From Gemmatimonadota bacterium (GTDB lineage: Bacteria > Gemmatimonadota > Gemmatimonadetes > Longimicrobiales > Gaopeijiaceae), in assembly GCA_028873595.1 (NCBI GenBank), contig JAPPOV010000022.1, forward strand, positions 1 to 64,000: a stretch of 64,000 nt of DNA. The letters are read 5' to 3'. A program made the translations under genes and the position numbers. Each line of letters begins with the position of its first letter. The stretch's first letter is position 1. The notes beneath the pieces were generated by a model. The model made no database searches and was not told where the DNA came from. It worked only from the letters and a program-made list of their open reading frames with translations. Shown one piece after another: positions 46,336 to 55,664 of this stretch.

Positions 46336-46386
46336 GCCTCCCTGCGTTTGCCGCACCGACTCGTCGGTGTGGCTCTCCGCAAAGCC

Positions 46387-47958
46387 ATGAGCCCGGATCG
46401 CACCCTGCCGAGCCCCTGCTCGAGAGGTGACGTCTTCGCGCAAACCGGGCCGGAGGCGTCCGCCTTCGACTCGAGCGCGATCCAGGACGTGGGTGTGCCG
46501 GAGCGTGTCCTCATGGAGAACGCCGGTCGGTCGGCCGCGCTCGTGATCCAGTCAATCTTCTCGGCTCATCGTGTCGTTGGAGTCGTGGGTGCGGGCAACA
46601 ACGGAGGCGATGCTCTCGTCGTTCTGAGGTCGTTGGCAGCGTGGGGGGTCGACAGCACCGCGATCCTCGTCGCTGATCGCGATCATGAGGAGCCGTTGCT
46701 GCACGCTTGGCCGATCCCAATGGTCCAAGACGCTGATTTGTCCGACGCCGACGCCCTCCAACTCATGGATGGTGCCGACGTGATCGTCGATGGGGTGCTC
46801 GGCACGGGAGTCCATGGTGCTCCGCGAGAGCGACAGGCGACGATGATCGAGCACATGAACGCATCCTCAACGCCCGTGGCCGCACTCGACATCCCGTCCG
46901 GTGTGGACGCAACGACCGGCGCCGTGCCGGGCGTTGCGGTGGACGCAGACGTGACGATCTCGTTTGGCGCTCCGAAGACCGGAGCACTACTCCACCCTGC
47001 GCGTAGGCGCGTCGGCCGTCACGTCACGGTCGAGATCGGTTTTCCGGCTCTCACGGAGGCCGATTCCATCGCGAGGGTCGTGACCCCGGCCTGGGCGCGC
47101 CGGCATCTGCCTGCCCGCGAGACAGATACGCACAAGAACCGAGTCGGTCGACTTCTGATCGTGGGCGGCGGGCTCGGCATGGCCGGAGCAGTGATCCTTG
47201 CCGCCCGCGCTGCGTTTCACGCGGGTGCCGGTCTGGTTCAGGTGTGTTCCTTGTCCGAACACCGCGATGCGATTCAGGCGGGGATCCCGGAAGCCATATT
47301 CATCCCTCTCGATGATCCCGACGGGCTTGAAGAGGCGGCGATCCGGGCGGATTCGCTTGTGGTCGGGCCGGGACTCGGAGACGGGGAAGACAGCGCCGAG
47401 GTGCTTCGGCGCATCGTGAGACGCGGGTCACAGCCACTTCTCCTCGACGCCGATGCACTCAACCTTGCGGCTACGGGTACCATTTCACTCTTCGAGGTCG
47501 GTGCCCGACGTCCGGTGCTGGTAACACCTCATCTGGGAGAGATGGGACGGCTGGCGCCGCATCATGTGGATTCGGGTTCTCCCATCGATGTGGCGCGCGC
47601 TGTGGCTACCGAGAGCGCGATCTCCGTGTTGCTGAAGGGGGCTCCGTCAGTCGTTGCCGCCGCTTCGGGATCGGTGCTCGTCGATACGCAGAGTTCCTCA
47701 GATCTTGCCGTCGCGGGTATGGGTGACATGCTCTCAGGCGTGTGCGGCGCCCTCTTGGCGCAGGGATTGGACACGCACGTCGCGGGTGCGGTGGGCCTGT
47801 ATCTGTCCGGACGGGCTGCGAAGCTCGCGGGTCGTGGTGCCGGGCTGACACCCTCTGACGTGTCCGCACATCTGCCGGATGTGCTCACCGAGACGGCCCG
47901 GGCGGAGACCGAACTTCCGTTTGCGTTCGTCATCTTCGACGCGGAGGCCCCCCGATGA
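46387..47958 (+). CDS. nnr: Bifunctional NAD(P)H-hydrate epimerase/dehydratase
   Basis: Repairs damaged NADHX and NADPHX. The 523 residues combine an N-terminal epimerase (YjeF_N; ERVLMENAGRSAALVIQ and GAGNNGGDALVVLRSL) with a C-terminal ADP-dependent dehydratase (ribokinase-like; RLLIVGGGLGMAGAVILAA and VAGMGDMLSGVCGALL). This is the E. coli NnrD-like fusion order. ATG 46387 is the start used. The stop overlaps thiL (ATGA), and nnr beside thiL is a recurring order. Confidence 0.95.
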   Translation: MSPDRTLPSPCSRGDVFAQTGPEASAFDSSAIQDVGVPERVLMENAGRSAALVIQSIFSAHRVVGVVGAGNNGGDALVVLRSLAAWGVDSTAILVADRDHEEPLLHAWPIPMVQDADLSDADALQLMDGADVIVDGVLGTGVHGAPRERQATMIEHMNASSTPVAALDIPSGVDATTGAVPGVAVDADVTISFGAPKTGALLHPARRRVGRHVTVEIGFPALTEADSIARVVTPAWARRHLPARETDTHKNRVGRLLIVGGGLGMAGAVILAARAAFHAGAGLVQVCSLSEHRDAIQAGIPEAIFIPLDDPDGLEEAAIRADSLVVGPGLGDGEDSAEVLRRIVRRGSQPLLLDADALNLAATGTISLFEVGARRPVLVTPHLGEMGRLAPHHVDSGSPIDVARAVATESAISVLLKGAPSVVAAASGSVLVDTQSSSDLAVAGMGDMLSGVCGALLAQGLDTHVAGAVGLYLSGRAAKLAGRGAGLTPSDVSAHLPDVLTETARAETELPFAFVIFDAEAPR

Positions 47959-48959
47959 GTGACGCTCGTGGCCCGTACGGACCGGGCGCAGAATTTGAGC
48001 TCATTCGTCGGCTTGCCAAGCTAGGTGGAGATTTGCCGGCTGAGGTGCGGATTGGGCCCGGGGACGATGCCGCTGTACTCGACGACGGATGGGTGATCAG
48101 TACCGATCTGACGGTGGAGGACGTGCACTTCCGACGCGCGTGGATTACAGATCAGGAGGTCGGTTACCGCGCTGCGACGGCGGCGTTGTCTGACATGGCG
48201 GCGATGGCCGCGACACCGGTGGGCCTTCTCGTCTCGATCGCTGCGCCCCGGGGCGGGGCCGTCGACGTCGAGTCCGTTCAGGCAGGGATCGTGGAGGCGG
48301 CCAGTATGGTCGGGGCAGGGGTGATCGGTGGCGACGTATCGCGGTCACCCGGTCCGCTGATGATCGATGTCGTCGCACTCGGCCGGACGATGTGGCCGGT
48401 ATGCCGTGATGGAGCTGGACCCGGTGATCACGTCTGGGTGACGGGCTCGCTCGGCGCAAGCGCCGCCGCAATTCGGGCTTGGGACGCCGGGGAGGAACCT
48501 GCGAAAGAACTTCGTCATGCTTTCGTTCGGCCGACCGCCAGGGTCAGCGAGGCGCGGTGCCTGGCAGAACACGACGTCGTCGACGCGATGATCGATATCT
48601 CCGATGGATTGATCGGTGACGTCGGACATATCGCGGCCGCCTCAGGAATGAAGATCACACTCGAGCTCGCGAAGATCCCGGTCGGAGAGAGCGTCGTCGA
48701 AGCCTTGGGCCAGGACGATGCACTACAGGCTGCATTGACGGGGGGTGAAGACTACGAGCTCTGCTTTGTCACGGATCCGGGTATCGTGGATCCGGGCTAC
48801 TTCCTCGAGCGTTACGGGGTCACGGTAACCCGAGTCGGAGCAGTCACCGAAGGCGAAGGTGTCTGGCTTCAGACAGAGGACGGGACTGCGGACCGGGTGG
48901 CTACGGGTGGTTTCGATCACTGGGACGCTACAGGGACCGCGAAGGAGGAAGGGGTGTGA
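47955..48959 (+). CDS. thiL: Thiamine-monophosphate kinase
   Basis: Final step of thiamine diphosphate synthesis, ATP-dependent phosphorylation of thiamine phosphate. The 334 residues show FELIRRLAKLG, the Mg/ATP motif GPGDDAAVL and STDLTVEDVHFRRAW, then TAALSDMAAMAATPVG and ISDGLIGDVGHIA. No TPP riboswitch precedes it, since the gene starts inside nnr. It is coupled at its end to plsC (GTGA). Confidence 0.96.
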   Translation: MSDARGPYGPGAEFELIRRLAKLGGDLPAEVRIGPGDDAAVLDDGWVISTDLTVEDVHFRRAWITDQEVGYRAATAALSDMAAMAATPVGLLVSIAAPRGGAVDVESVQAGIVEAASMVGAGVIGGDVSRSPGPLMIDVVALGRTMWPVCRDGAGPGDHVWVTGSLGASAAAIRAWDAGEEPAKELRHAFVRPTARVSEARCLAEHDVVDAMIDISDGLIGDVGHIAAASGMKITLELAKIPVGESVVEALGQDDALQAALTGGEDYELCFVTDPGIVDPGYFLERYGVTVTRVGAVTEGEGVWLQTEDGTADRVATGGFDHWDATGTAKEEGV

Positions 48960-49690
48960 TCCGCTTGCTCGGCGTCTTCGTGTGGATTGTGCCGGCGACG
49001 ATCTGGTATGGTGGGCGTATGATCCTCTCGGGACTGCGCGGATCGACGGAGCCCGGCTGCATGTGCAGGCAGGGACCACGCTACTGGGCTCGGCAGCTCC
49101 TCTGGATTTCGGGTGTCGACATCGCCTTCGAAAACATCGAGGTGATCGACCCGACGCGCCCTCAGATCCTCGTGGCCAACCACACATCGTGGTACGACGT
49201 TCTCGCACTGTCTGCGTTGCCGGGCACGTACCTCTTCGTCGCCAAGAAAGAGCTGGCGAAGATCCCGATCTTCGGCCGGGCAATCGGTGGATGCGGACAC
49301 ATCTTCATCGATCGACAGGATCGCACGTCTGCGGTCGAGTCGCTCGGGGTCGCGCGCGACCTGTTGGAGAACGAGAGCCCTACCATCATCATGTTCCCTG
49401 AAGGAACGCGGTCCAAGACGGGCAAGCTGCAGCGGTTCAAGAAGGGTGCGTTCGTCCTCGCGGTGCAAACCGGTGTCGATATCGTGCCGGCCGCGATCAT
49501 TGGATCACATGAAGTGATGAGTAAAGAGTCTCTGAAGATTACGCCCGGGACCATCACTGTGCGGTTTGGAACACCGATTCCTGTCGAGGGACTCGGCATG
49601 GATGACCGAAACGAGTTGACCGAACGGGCCCAGGCCGCGGTACGCGAACTTCAGGCGGACGGAGCTCCGTCCGACCAGGAAATCACATAA
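48956..49690 (+). CDS. plsC: 1-acyl-sn-glycerol-3-phosphate acyltransferase
   Basis: Adds the second acyl chain to make phosphatidic acid. The 244 residues have a hydrophobic N-terminus (membrane anchor), the HX4D motif ANHTSWYDVLAL and the glycerophosphate-binding FPEGTRSKTGKL. GTG 48956 follows the strong GAAGGAGGAA site at the thiL end. The protein would sit at the inner-membrane face. Other lyso-lipid acyltransferases share these motifs. Confidence 0.93.
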   Translation: MIRLLGVFVWIVPATIWYGGRMILSGLRGSTEPGCMCRQGPRYWARQLLWISGVDIAFENIEVIDPTRPQILVANHTSWYDVLALSALPGTYLFVAKKELAKIPIFGRAIGGCGHIFIDRQDRTSAVESLGVARDLLENESPTIIMFPEGTRSKTGKLQRFKKGAFVLAVQTGVDIVPAAIIGSHEVMSKESLKITPGTITVRFGTPIPVEGLGMDDRNELTERAQAAVRELQADGAPSDQEIT

Positions 49691-50980
<1,290 letters not shown>

Positions 50981-50983
50981 CCG

Positions 50984-51331
50984 ATGCGACGCCGTGGGAA
51001 CGGGAGTCGATCGGTTTCATCCGCGCTGAAGCGGCTCGTCGTACCCGGCCTTCTTCTCATGTCGGCGTACTACGCACTTTTCGGGGGTGGGTACTCCGTG
51101 TTCGACTTGTATATGGCACGCGGCGGGGTGGAGGAGGAGCAGCTGCGTCTCGAGCAGGCTCGTATGGAGATCGATTCCCTGCTTCTGGAGTTGGATCGGC
51201 TCGAGAACGACCCAGCGACGATCGAACGAATCGCCCGGGAGGAGTACGGAATGGTGCGTGAGGGTGAGCTGCTCTACCGCTTCACGGACGCGGAAGACGC
51301 GGGCGAGCGGAAAGCCCCGCCCGCCCGCTGA
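50984..51331 (+). CDS. ftsB: FtsB/DivIC-type cell division protein
   Basis: Septum formation initiator of 115 residues. It has a basic cytoplasmic start, one membrane segment (VVPGLLLMSAYYALFGG), a coiled coil (EEEQLRLEQARMEIDSLLLEL) and the family tail ENDPATIERIAREEYGMVREGE cut here to its core IERIAREEYGMV. Together with FtsL and FtsQ such proteins link the divisome to peptidoglycan synthesis. Its position after eno matches many bacteria. The next gene is convergent. Confidence 0.9.
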   Translation: MRRRGNGSRSVSSALKRLVVPGLLLMSAYYALFGGGYSVFDLYMARGGVEEEQLRLEQARMEIDSLLLELDRLENDPATIERIAREEYGMVREGELLYRFTDAEDAGERKAPPAR

Positions 51332-51340
51332 AATCCGGAC

Positions 51341-52285
51341 TCAGTCCTCGGCTTCGTTACGTCCGATCGGCTCAGGGGCTTCCGTTTCCAGCAGGGCTCG
51401 GCCCGCCTCGACGAGCTTTTGCGCATCGGCATCACCTACGGCCTCGGACCCCTCGGCTCCATCCGCCAGGCTCGCCATCGCTGCCTCGGCCACCAGCTTG
51501 AGGGCCCGTGCCTTGCCCTCGGCTGATACTGGATTCGGCTCCTTCACGAACGGTGCGAACAGATCGATCGGTATCGGGAAGAGCGTGGTCGAGTTGTTCT
51601 CTACGGCGACCTCGGTCACGGTCTGAAGGAAGCGTAGCTGCATGGCCACCGGGAACTGTTCGATGACTTCAGCGGCCTGAATGAGCTTCGTCGACGCCTG
51701 ATATTCACCCTCGGCGTTGATCACCTTGGCCCGACGTTCTCGTTCCGCCTCGGCCTGCTTCGCCATCGCCCGCTTCATCTCCTGAGGCAGATCAATGTCC
51801 TTGATCTCGACTCCGGTCACCTCGATGCCCCAATGATCGGTTCCCGCGTCGATGATCTCCCTCACGACCTCGTTGATCCGCTCACGCTCAGCGAGGAGTT
51901 CGTCGAGCTCCGACTGCCCGATGACCGAACGGAGCGTCGTTTGTGCGAGTTGGCTTGTCGCGAAGTAGTAGTCCTCGATCTCGATGACAGCCTTCGTCGG
52001 GTCGGCCACTCGGAAGTACACCACCGCGTTCACTCGCACGGAGACATTGTCCTTCGTGATCGTGTCCTGCGGTGCGATGTCGAGAGCTACGATACGCAGG
52101 TCCATCTTGCGCAGTCGGTCGATCCCGAACGGTACGAGAAAGATCAGTCCCGGCCCTTTCGCCCGGGTCAGCTTTCCGAGTCGGAACACGACACCGCGCT
52201 CGTATTCGAACAGCACACGGATGCTGGTCATGATCGCACCACCCGCCACTACCAGGGCCGGGATCAGCAGTGCATTGGAAATCAT
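51341..52285 (-). CDS. Slipin (SPFH/band 7, stomatin-like)
   Basis: Membrane-microdomain protein of 314 residues. It has an N-terminal hydrophobic hairpin ([15 protein letters not shown]), the SPFH domain with [22 protein letters not shown] and [17 protein letters not shown], and an oligomerisation coiled coil ([20 protein letters not shown]). A C-terminal acidic tail completes it. ATG 52285 follows GGAG; a start at 52303 is less well placed. Slipins often pair with an NfeD protease-like gene, which is not present here. It marks the change from + to - strand genes. Confidence 0.93.
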   Translation of the reverse strand: MISNALLIPALVVAGGAIMTSIRVLFEYERGVVFRLGKLTRAKGPGLIFLVPFGIDRLRKMDLRIVALDIAPQDTITKDNVSVRVNAVVYFRVADPTKAVIEIEDYYFATSQLAQTTLRSVIGQSELDELLAERERINEVVREIIDAGTDHWGIEVTGVEIKDIDLPQEMKRAMAKQAEAERERRAKVINAEGEYQASTKLIQAAEVIEQFPVAMQLRFLQTVTEVAVENNSTTLFPIPIDLFAPFVKEPNPVSAEGKARALKLVAEAAMASLADGAEGSEAVGDADAQKLVEAGRALLETEAPEPIGRNEAED

Positions 52286-52386
52286 CGGTCCTACTCCAGT
52301 CAATGAAGCGAGTGCGAAGTCCTACCCCGAAGCATGAGTTTGAATCCATCCCTGCGCGAGCACCCGAGAGATCCGTCGGGGAGTGG

Positions 52387-52392
52387 TTGACA
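52387..52392 (+). promoter_or_regulatory. Possible -35 element of the tRNA gene
   Basis: A perfect TTGACA lies 34-39 bases before the tRNA 5' end, the right distance for a housekeeping promoter. The expected -10 region near 52408-52416 reads GATGAGCTT and is a poor match, so support is partial. Confidence 0.3.
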
Positions 52393-52425
52393 CACGTCTA
52401 GGGCCCGATGAGCTTTTTCGCCCTT

Positions 52426-52499
52426 GCCGGAGTAGCTCAGTTGGTTAGAGCAGCGGAATCATAATCCGCGTGTCGGGGGTTCAAGTCCCTCCTCCGGCA
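52426..52499 (+). tRNA. tRNA with anticodon CAU (elongator Met likely)
   Basis: A full cloverleaf can be drawn: acceptor GCCGGAG with CTCCGGC (52426-52432 and 52492-52498), D arm GCTC/GAGC, anticodon stem GCGGA/TCCGC around the loop ATCATAA, and T arm GGGGG-TTCAAGT-CCCTC. The discriminator is A52499. CCA is not encoded. The anticodon CAU fits elongator tRNA-Met. The same anticodon, once modified by TilS (gene at 62569), is read as Ile2, and identity elements are not decisive by eye. The initiator is unlikely, since the anticodon stem lacks three G-C pairs. Confidence 0.95.
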
Positions 52500-52512
52500 C
52501 TGAGCAAAGACC

Positions 52513-52550
52513 AGGCGGCTCAAGGGTTTTCTCCTTGGGTCGCCTTTCTT
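52513..52550 (+). terminator. Terminator-like hairpin after the tRNA
   Basis: Arms 52513-52525 and 52533-52545 can form 13 pairs (two or three of them G-U) around the seven-base loop GTTTTCT, followed by TTCTT. It lies 14 bases after the tRNA and would end its transcript. Confidence 0.6.
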
Positions 52551-52658
52551 GTGCCTGGTGGTTGGGTGCCGACTGTCCAGCGAATTGTCCGCTTCGCGTC
52601 GAGAATCCGGTGTGGACAGGGCCGGCGGAATGGCGGTGACGCCGGAAAAGAGGGGACT

Positions 52659-52701
52659 CGGGTAGCGACGGGGCCCCAAAGTACGAGGTGTGCGCTACCC
52701 G
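52659..52701 (-). terminator. Inverted repeat downstream of the sulfotransferase operon
   Basis: CGGGTAGCG (52659-52667) and CGCTACCCG (52693-52701) form a perfect nine-base inverted repeat around a 25-base loop. It lies about 30 bases after the last gene of the minus-strand operon. Read on that strand it is followed by a pyrimidine-rich stretch (TCCCCTCTTTT), compatible with a terminator. The long loop weakens the case. Confidence 0.4.
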
Positions 52702-52729
52702 CACCTTACAGGCGCCGACGGGTCGTCTG

Positions 52730-53815
52730 TTAGGTGGAGCCACCTTCTTCGCCTCTCAGAGAGGTCGCCGTAAGACTTGTCTGACAGTGCCGTTTTGAAT
52801 CCTCGTCTACACCTCTGACGAGCGCTCCAGTGTTATCGGATCCCATTTCCAGCTCTCCTCGATACGTCCGGTACCACTTAGCGAATTCTCGGATGCCCTC
52901 TTCCAGGGTTACCTGTGCCTTGTAACCTATTAGCCGCTCGAGCTCGGACGTATCCGCGTAGGTGGTGTAAACGTCTCCAGGCTGCATGCCCACCATCTCC
53001 TTCCTAGCACTGACCCCGAATTCTTCTTCTAGGACGGAAATTAAGTCGAGCAGACTTACAGGCTCTCCGCGCCCAATGTTGTACACCACGTGGAAGGAAC
53101 CGTCGCTGCGCCGCGTCTCGATGAGGCGGACGGTCGACTCGACAATGTCGTCGATGTAAGTGAAATCGCGGCTCAGCTTGCCTTCGTTGAAGACCTTGAT
53201 GGGTTCACCCCTCGTCATCTGGTCGGTGAAGCTGAAGTAGGCCATGTCGGGGCGTCCCCACGGTCCGTAGACCGTGAAGAAGCGCAGGCCGGTGGCCCTG
53301 AAGCCGTAAAGATGCGAATAAGCGTGGGCCATCAGCTCGTTGGACCGCTTGGTGGCCGCATAGAGCGAGACAGGACTCTCTGCCGGCTCGGAGGTCTGAA
53401 ATGGCACCGCTGAATCGACTCCGTACACCGAGCTCGACGACGCGTAGACTAGGTGCTCCACGCCCGTGTGCCGGCAGGCCTCCAGGACCGACAGAAAGCC
53501 GATCACGTTGCTTCGGGTGTAGGCGAACGGATTGTCGATCGAGTGGCGGACGCCGGGCTGCGCAGCCAGGTTGACGACAAGATCGAAGGGCTTCTCCCTG
53601 AACAACTGGAGCACGCCCTCCTGCTCCGTCAGGTCCATGCGGACGAACCGGAACGCCGTATGCGTCCCAATCGCCTCGACACGAGCGCGCTTAAGTGCGG
53701 GGTTGTAGTAGTCGTTGAGATTATCAAGCGCCGTGACCTCATGCCCATCCCGGAGCAGACGCCGGACCAGGTGAAACCCAATAAATCCTGCCCCGCCCGT
53801 CACCAGAACTCTCAT
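52730..53815 (-). CDS. NAD-dependent sugar epimerase, UDP-glucuronate 4-epimerase-like
   Basis: Short-chain dehydrogenase-type sugar-nucleotide enzyme of 361 residues. It has NAD motif GGAGFIG (7-13), YxxxK at Y152/K156 (SLYAATKRSN), ALDNLNDYYNPALK, and TVYGPWGRPDMAYFSFT with RDFTYIDDIVES. The last two blocks are typical of UDP-glucuronate 4-epimerases (CapI/LpsL type), which make UDP-galacturonate. ATG 53815 follows GGGAG. About 30 unconserved residues extend the C-terminus. It is the last gene of the four-gene operon and would supply an acidic sugar donor. Confidence 0.88.
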   Translation of the reverse strand: MRVLVTGGAGFIGFHLVRRLLRDGHEVTALDNLNDYYNPALKRARVEAIGTHTAFRFVRMDLTEQEGVLQLFREKPFDLVVNLAAQPGVRHSIDNPFAYTRSNVIGFLSVLEACRHTGVEHLVYASSSSVYGVDSAVPFQTSEPAESPVSLYAATKRSNELMAHAYSHLYGFRATGLRFFTVYGPWGRPDMAYFSFTDQMTRGEPIKVFNEGKLSRDFTYIDDIVESTVRLIETRRSDGSFHVVYNIGRGEPVSLLDLISVLEEEFGVSARKEMVGMQPGDVYTTYADTSELERLIGYKAQVTLEEGIREFAKWYRTYRGELEMGSDNTGALVRGVDEDSKRHCQTSLTATSLRGEEGGST

Positions 53816-53828
53816 CACACTCCCTTGC

Positions 53829-55664
53829 CTATTCCTTGTTGTACGGTGCCGCCTGGAGGCTGAACAGATCCCGGTAGATCCCCTGCTTCTCCATCAGGTC
53901 GCCGTGCGCGCCGAATTCCACAATCCTGCCATCCTGCATCACCACAACGGCGTCTGCATTGCGAATGTTCGCCAGCCGGTGGCTGATCAGCACTAGGGTT
54001 CGATCGTGATCATTGAATGTGAACGAATCGAACAACTCCGCCTCGGCGACCGCGTCCAGCGCCGAGGTCGGCTCGTCTAGAATCAAGATGTTCGCATCCT
54101 CCCTGAGAAGAGCCCGGGCTAGCGCCAGACGTTGCCACTGGCCGCCGGAAAGCTCCTGGCCATCCAGAAATCTTCGGGTCAGGCGGGTACCTAGGCCGCC
54201 CGGTAGGGAATCGACAAGGGCCCGTGCCAAACCTCGATCGGCCGCCGCCAGAAGAAGCTCCTCATCGGTGATCCGCAGGCCTGAGCCGAAGGAGATGTTG
54301 TCCGCTACGGTCGACTTGTATCTCACGAACGGCTGGAACAGGACCCCCATCCTGGACCGGAGTGCCTCGCGATCCCACTCCTCAAGATCGAGGCCATCGA
54401 GGAGGACGCGCCCGGCATCCGGCCGGTACAGGCCAGTCATCAGCTTGACCATTGTCGTCTTGCCCGAACCGTTCACTCCGATCAGTCCCAGGTGGTATCC
54501 CGGAGGAAGATGGAGAGACACGCCGTCGACGGCTGGCCGCAACGACCCAGGGTAGGTGTAGCTGACGTTTTCCAGCCGGAGACCGTCGTCGGGGTGCGGC
54601 CCCTCGCGTGCGTTCCCCCCTCTGGAGATCTCGGGAAGATCCAAATAAGCGTACAAGTTCGATGCGTACAGTAGATCATTGTACATGCCACCGACCGAGG
54701 CCAGGAGAGACGTCACTGCAGCCTGGCCTTGTTTGACAAGCGTTATGAACATCGTCATCTGGCCAAGCGTGATCACCCCCGCGATCGTCTCCCACACAAT
54801 CCAGATCTTGGTGGCGAAGAATACGCCGGAGCTCGCGACGCTGAGTGATGCCCCGGCCGCAGCCCCTCGTCGTTGCAGGCTTCGATCCTGGCGGTAGACT
54901 CGTGAGAACAGCGTTTCATACAGCTCCATGATTGCTGGACCGCTGTCGAAATGAATCCGCTCGGGTGCACCTGAATCGCTGGTCATCAAGCTTTCCAGGT
55001 ACGATCGCTCCCTGAGCTCCGGAGTCTTACCGGTGTAGAACCGGAACATCACCCCGGAATATCGAAGCTCGCCGAAGAACAGCGGCAGGCCGCCGATCAG
55101 GACGACGACCACTGCCCACGGCGAAAACGTGACCAGAAGTGCCGCGAACGACAGCAGCGTTACAGAGTACTGCGAGACCTCGAAGATTCGGTTGACGAGC
55201 GCGAAGGGTTTCGAGGTCGCCCGCTGCTTCGCCAGGAGCACCATCTCCTGGATTCTGGGGGTCTCGATCTGCTGCAGCTCCAGCTTCAGAGCTTTGCTGT
55301 GGATGAGCTGACTGACCGAGAAGCCGAGCTCGGCGTGCAGCAGCCGCTTCTGAAACTGAAGCATTCTCCGAGAAACGATGAGAGCCCCAAAAATGATGGC
55401 CTCCAGCAGGACCCAGAGGAGCGCCTGGTCACGATCTGGCTCAAGGCCTGAGGCGATGGCTGCCAGAACCCCATCGACAATCAACTTGCCCACCCAAGCC
55501 GCGGCCGTCGGAAGTAAAGCTACGGCAAGCGTCAGGCTGGCTATGACCAGCGTCAGGCTACGGCTGCTGCTCCAGACCAGGCCGAACGCTCGACGACCGT
55601 ACCCAACGACCTCCCGGAGGGAGGGGGTCGCGCCTTCAGCTCCGGGCTGTGCCCGTTCTTCCAT
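53829..55664 (-). CDS. ABC exporter, fused membrane and ATPase domains
   Basis: Homodimer-type exporter of 611 residues. The membrane domain (about 30-330) carries some five to six hydrophobic segments. The ATPase domain has Walker A GVNGSGKTT (396-404), Q-loop LFQPFVRYKSTVADNI, signature LSGGQWQRLALARAL, Walker B ILILDEPTSALD and H-loop VLISHRLANI. The FVRY-type Q-loop region resembles exporters of peptides and other natural products as well as lipid flippases. It overlaps the fusion gene upstream by 29 bases and lies 13 bases before the epimerase gene. Its likely job is moving the sulfated product or its lipid-linked precursor across the inner membrane. Confidence 0.92.
   Translation of the reverse strand: MEERAQPGAEGATPSLREVVGYGRRAFGLVWSSSRSLTLVIASLTLAVALLPTAAAWVGKLIVDGVLAAIASGLEPDRDQALLWVLLEAIIFGALIVSRRMLQFQKRLLHAELGFSVSQLIHSKALKLELQQIETPRIQEMVLLAKQRATSKPFALVNRIFEVSQYSVTLLSFAALLVTFSPWAVVVVLIGGLPLFFGELRYSGVMFRFYTGKTPELRERSYLESLMTSDSGAPERIHFDSGPAIMELYETLFSRVYRQDRSLQRRGAAAGASLSVASSGVFFATKIWIVWETIAGVITLGQMTMFITLVKQGQAAVTSLLASVGGMYNDLLYASNLYAYLDLPEISRGGNAREGPHPDDGLRLENVSYTYPGSLRPAVDGVSLHLPPGYHLGLIGVNGSGKTTMVKLMTGLYRPDAGRVLLDGLDLEEWDREALRSRMGVLFQPFVRYKSTVADNISFGSGLRITDEELLLAAADRGLARALVDSLPGGLGTRLTRRFLDGQELSGGQWQRLALARALLREDANILILDEPTSALDAVAEAELFDSFTFNDHDRTLVLISHRLANIRNADAVVVMQDGRIVEFGAHGDLMEKQGIYRDLFSLQAAPYNKE

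Noticed and set aside
47900-47960. TPP riboswitch for thiL
   Set aside because: thiL starts inside the nnr coding sequence and no THI-element-like core was found, so no leader exists.
52437-52743. Minus-strand open frames of 80 and 94 codons ending in RRDLNPRHADYDSAALTN and EGLEPPTRGL
   Set aside because: They run antisense through the tRNA gene. These endings are well-known artefacts of translating the back strand of tRNA genes, not proteins.
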